Positions 62,891-64,000 of a DNA stretch of 64,000 bases are shown here, piece by piece. The DNA comes from Gammaproteobacteria bacterium (GTDB taxonomy: Bacteria > Pseudomonadota > Gammaproteobacteria > Eutrophobiales > Eutrophobiaceae), in assembly GCA_012103475.1 (NCBI GenBank), contig WLWS01000003.1, forward strand, positions 248,001 to 312,000, given 5' to 3'. The notes under the pieces are model-generated. The model was not told the origin of the DNA. It was given only the letters and a program-made list of their open reading frames with translations, and did not search any database. The position numbers and the translations under genes are program-made. How positions within the stretch are numbered: position 1 is the stretch's first letter; every line of letters begins with the position of its first letter.

Positions 62891-64000
62891 TGATTGTTGC
62901 AATGCCAAGCTTGCGCGCGATGTACTTCACCACCACGAGTGATACGTAAACCTTCACACACTCTTCCTTCCCACCGACTAATCCTCCTTCCTAATCGCCT
63001 AGTGTTGATTTTGTTTCCATCAGCTGCTATTACGTGGATAACATCACGAAGTGCATCATGCATTTCATCGCCCCCGCTTGATATATCCATAGCCATTTGA
63101 CGGACCAGAACTTCTTTGTCTTTATATAGATCCCACCAGGCAAGAAGAAATTCCCCTAATTGCTCCCGATCTGGATCAATTTGTTCGACACGACTTCTTG
63201 TTTCGCAGGGATCTGCGGCTCCGGCCCAAACAAGAGGTGAGCGAACCAAAGCATCCCACTCCTCGAATCTACCGAATGGCTTTAGGCCAGTATCTGGCCG
63301 ACCTGCAACTTGATAGGCTTTGAGTAACGTTAGTGCAGCATTCACAAATTCATATCGATTCGTTAATACATAGTCTCTTAGATTACTGCGTTTGAAAATT
63401 CGTTCCTCAGGATGTTCAACCACAGGGTCAAGACGCGATATTAAAATGCGAGTTGAAAGGTCCCCTCGAATAGTTAAATTATTCCCTGTTATAATCAATA
63501 CAACCGCAGTGGAAACGGCGATAATCTTTGTTTCTCCAAGCAACCTACCTTTAAATATTGGGCTTGTCGAGATAGTACAAAGTGTTTCACTCGTAATTAT
63601 ATTCTCCACATTGTCTATGACTAAAACTGGGTCACCTGCAAGGAGTACGGCTAGCAAACCCTTACCCATTTCTGTCTCATCTCGTGGCAGCGTCATGACG
63701 GCTGGTGACTGACCGTTAACTAAAAGACTAATTAGTGTTGCGAGGAATGTTTTACCAGACCCCATCACTGGCGCATCGAATCCAAAAAACGGAGCCGTTC
63801 TCAGTGACCAACGAATTAAAGCAGTTAACAGTGCAGCGAACCAGACTGATTCAGCTGCTGCGTCAATGAAAGGGAATTCACTTATGATTTCTCGTAATTT
63901 ATCTAGCGCCTTAACTGCATCTTCTTTAGTAAGGTTATCTTCGCGTTCTATCCTTATCCAATTTTTACTTTCTAGATACAGCGCTGTATCAAAATCGTAA
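62887..64000 (-). CDS. Plasmid/ICE-type primase-helicase AAA+ domain (N-terminus beyond window)
   Basis: The frame runs open from the right edge (YDFDTALYLESKNW...) past the track's ATG at 63768, so the listed start is internal. The part in view has ALLTALIRWSLRTAPFFGFDAPVMGSGKT as a Walker A region, Walker B VLVIDNVEN, and IITGNNLTIRGDLSTRILISRLDP, the sensor and arginine-finger segment of replicative helicases of phages, plasmids and integrative elements. FVNAALTLLKAYQVAGRPDTG and PLVWAGAADPCETR are hallmark downstream segments. It probably drives replication of a mobile element whose other genes lie to the right. Coupled by a 4-base overlap to the small XRE-like gene. Confidence 0.85.
   Translation of the reverse strand, partial: YDFDTALYLESKNWIRIEREDNLTKEDAVKALDKLREIISEFPFIDAAAESVWFAALLTALIRWSLRTAPFFGFDAPVMGSGKTFLATLISLLVNGQSPAVMTLPRDETEMGKGLLAVLLAGDPVLVIDNVENIITSETLCTISTSPIFKGRLLGETKIIAVSTAVVLIITGNNLTIRGDLSTRILISRLDPVVEHPEERIFKRSNLRDYVLTNRYEFVNAALTLLKAYQVAGRPDTGLKPFGRFEEWDALVRSPLVWAGAADPCETRSRVEQIDPDREQLGEFLLAWWDLYKDKEVLVRQMAMDISSGGDEMHDALRDVIHVIAADGNKINTRRLGRRISRWEGRVCEGLRITRGGEVHRAQAWHCNNQ

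Overview
The window reads as chromosomal DNA from a hopanoid-making, polyhydroxyalkanoate (PHA)-storing gammaproteobacterium, eyeballed at roughly 40-45% GC. Supporting genes are a class III PHA synthase pair (phaE-phaC), a hopanoid-lipid gene run (hpnA, hpnN, hpnG, squalene synthase, an HpnL-like protein) and a complete-looking exosortase A (XrtA/PEP-CTERM) exopolysaccharide locus. I cannot name the genus. No rRNA, tRNA or CRISPR array was seen.

Layout. (1) 1-6.1 kb: a Pmp3/YqaE membrane peptide cut by the left edge, a DUF4197 lipobox-free exported protein, acetyl-CoA synthetase, inorganic pyrophosphatase, a phasin with its own well-formed promoter/operator and terminator, then phaE-phaC. 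Acetate activation, pyrophosphate removal and PHA polymerisation form a coherent carbon-storage block. (2) 6.1-9.4 kb: a little-known trio, made of an 82-residue membrane protein, a SAM methyltransferase broken by a one-base frameshift, and a YidC/Oxa1 paralogue. (3) 9.4-16.8 kb, minus strand: hopanoid block with a phytanoyl-CoA dioxygenase-like gene in it; squalene-hopene cyclase is not in the window. (4) 17.1-18.1 kb: galE.

(5) 18.4-56.5 kb: the XrtA exopolysaccharide locus. It opens with a strong sigma-54 promoter (18389-18404), then the priming sugar transferase, the PrsK/PrsR two-component pair (PrsR is a sigma-54 activator), the export lipoprotein, chain-length protein, tyrosine autokinase, TIGR03016-like outer-membrane barrel and XrtA-type deacetylase. 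About 22 kb of glycan tailoring genes follow: glycosyltransferases, aminotransferase, two more deacetylases, CapK-like adenylate enzyme, MBOAT/SGNH O-acylation pair, acyltransferase 3, flippase, polymerase/ligase and a secreted Ser/Gly-rich beta-helix protein. The locus closes with the XrtA-EpsI fusion, two FemAB-like transferases and a wecB gene that is frameshifted in an A7 tract. No PEP-CTERM substrate is encoded here, which fits substrates being scattered elsewhere.

(6) 56.7-64 kb: an SGNH hydrolase, then what looks like accessory or mobile DNA. This holds a 1205-codon NACHT-type STAND protein that has lost its P-loop half, directly downstream of a separate DUF4062 gene, then a small XRE-like regulator translationally coupled to a plasmid/ICE-type primase-helicase that runs off the right edge.

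Two genes carry single-base homopolymer frameshifts (methyltransferase GGG, wecB A7). These may be assembly errors and should be checked before any biology is read into them. TTG and GTG starts look unusually common (phaC, hpnG, several glycosyltransferases, the DUF4062 gene).
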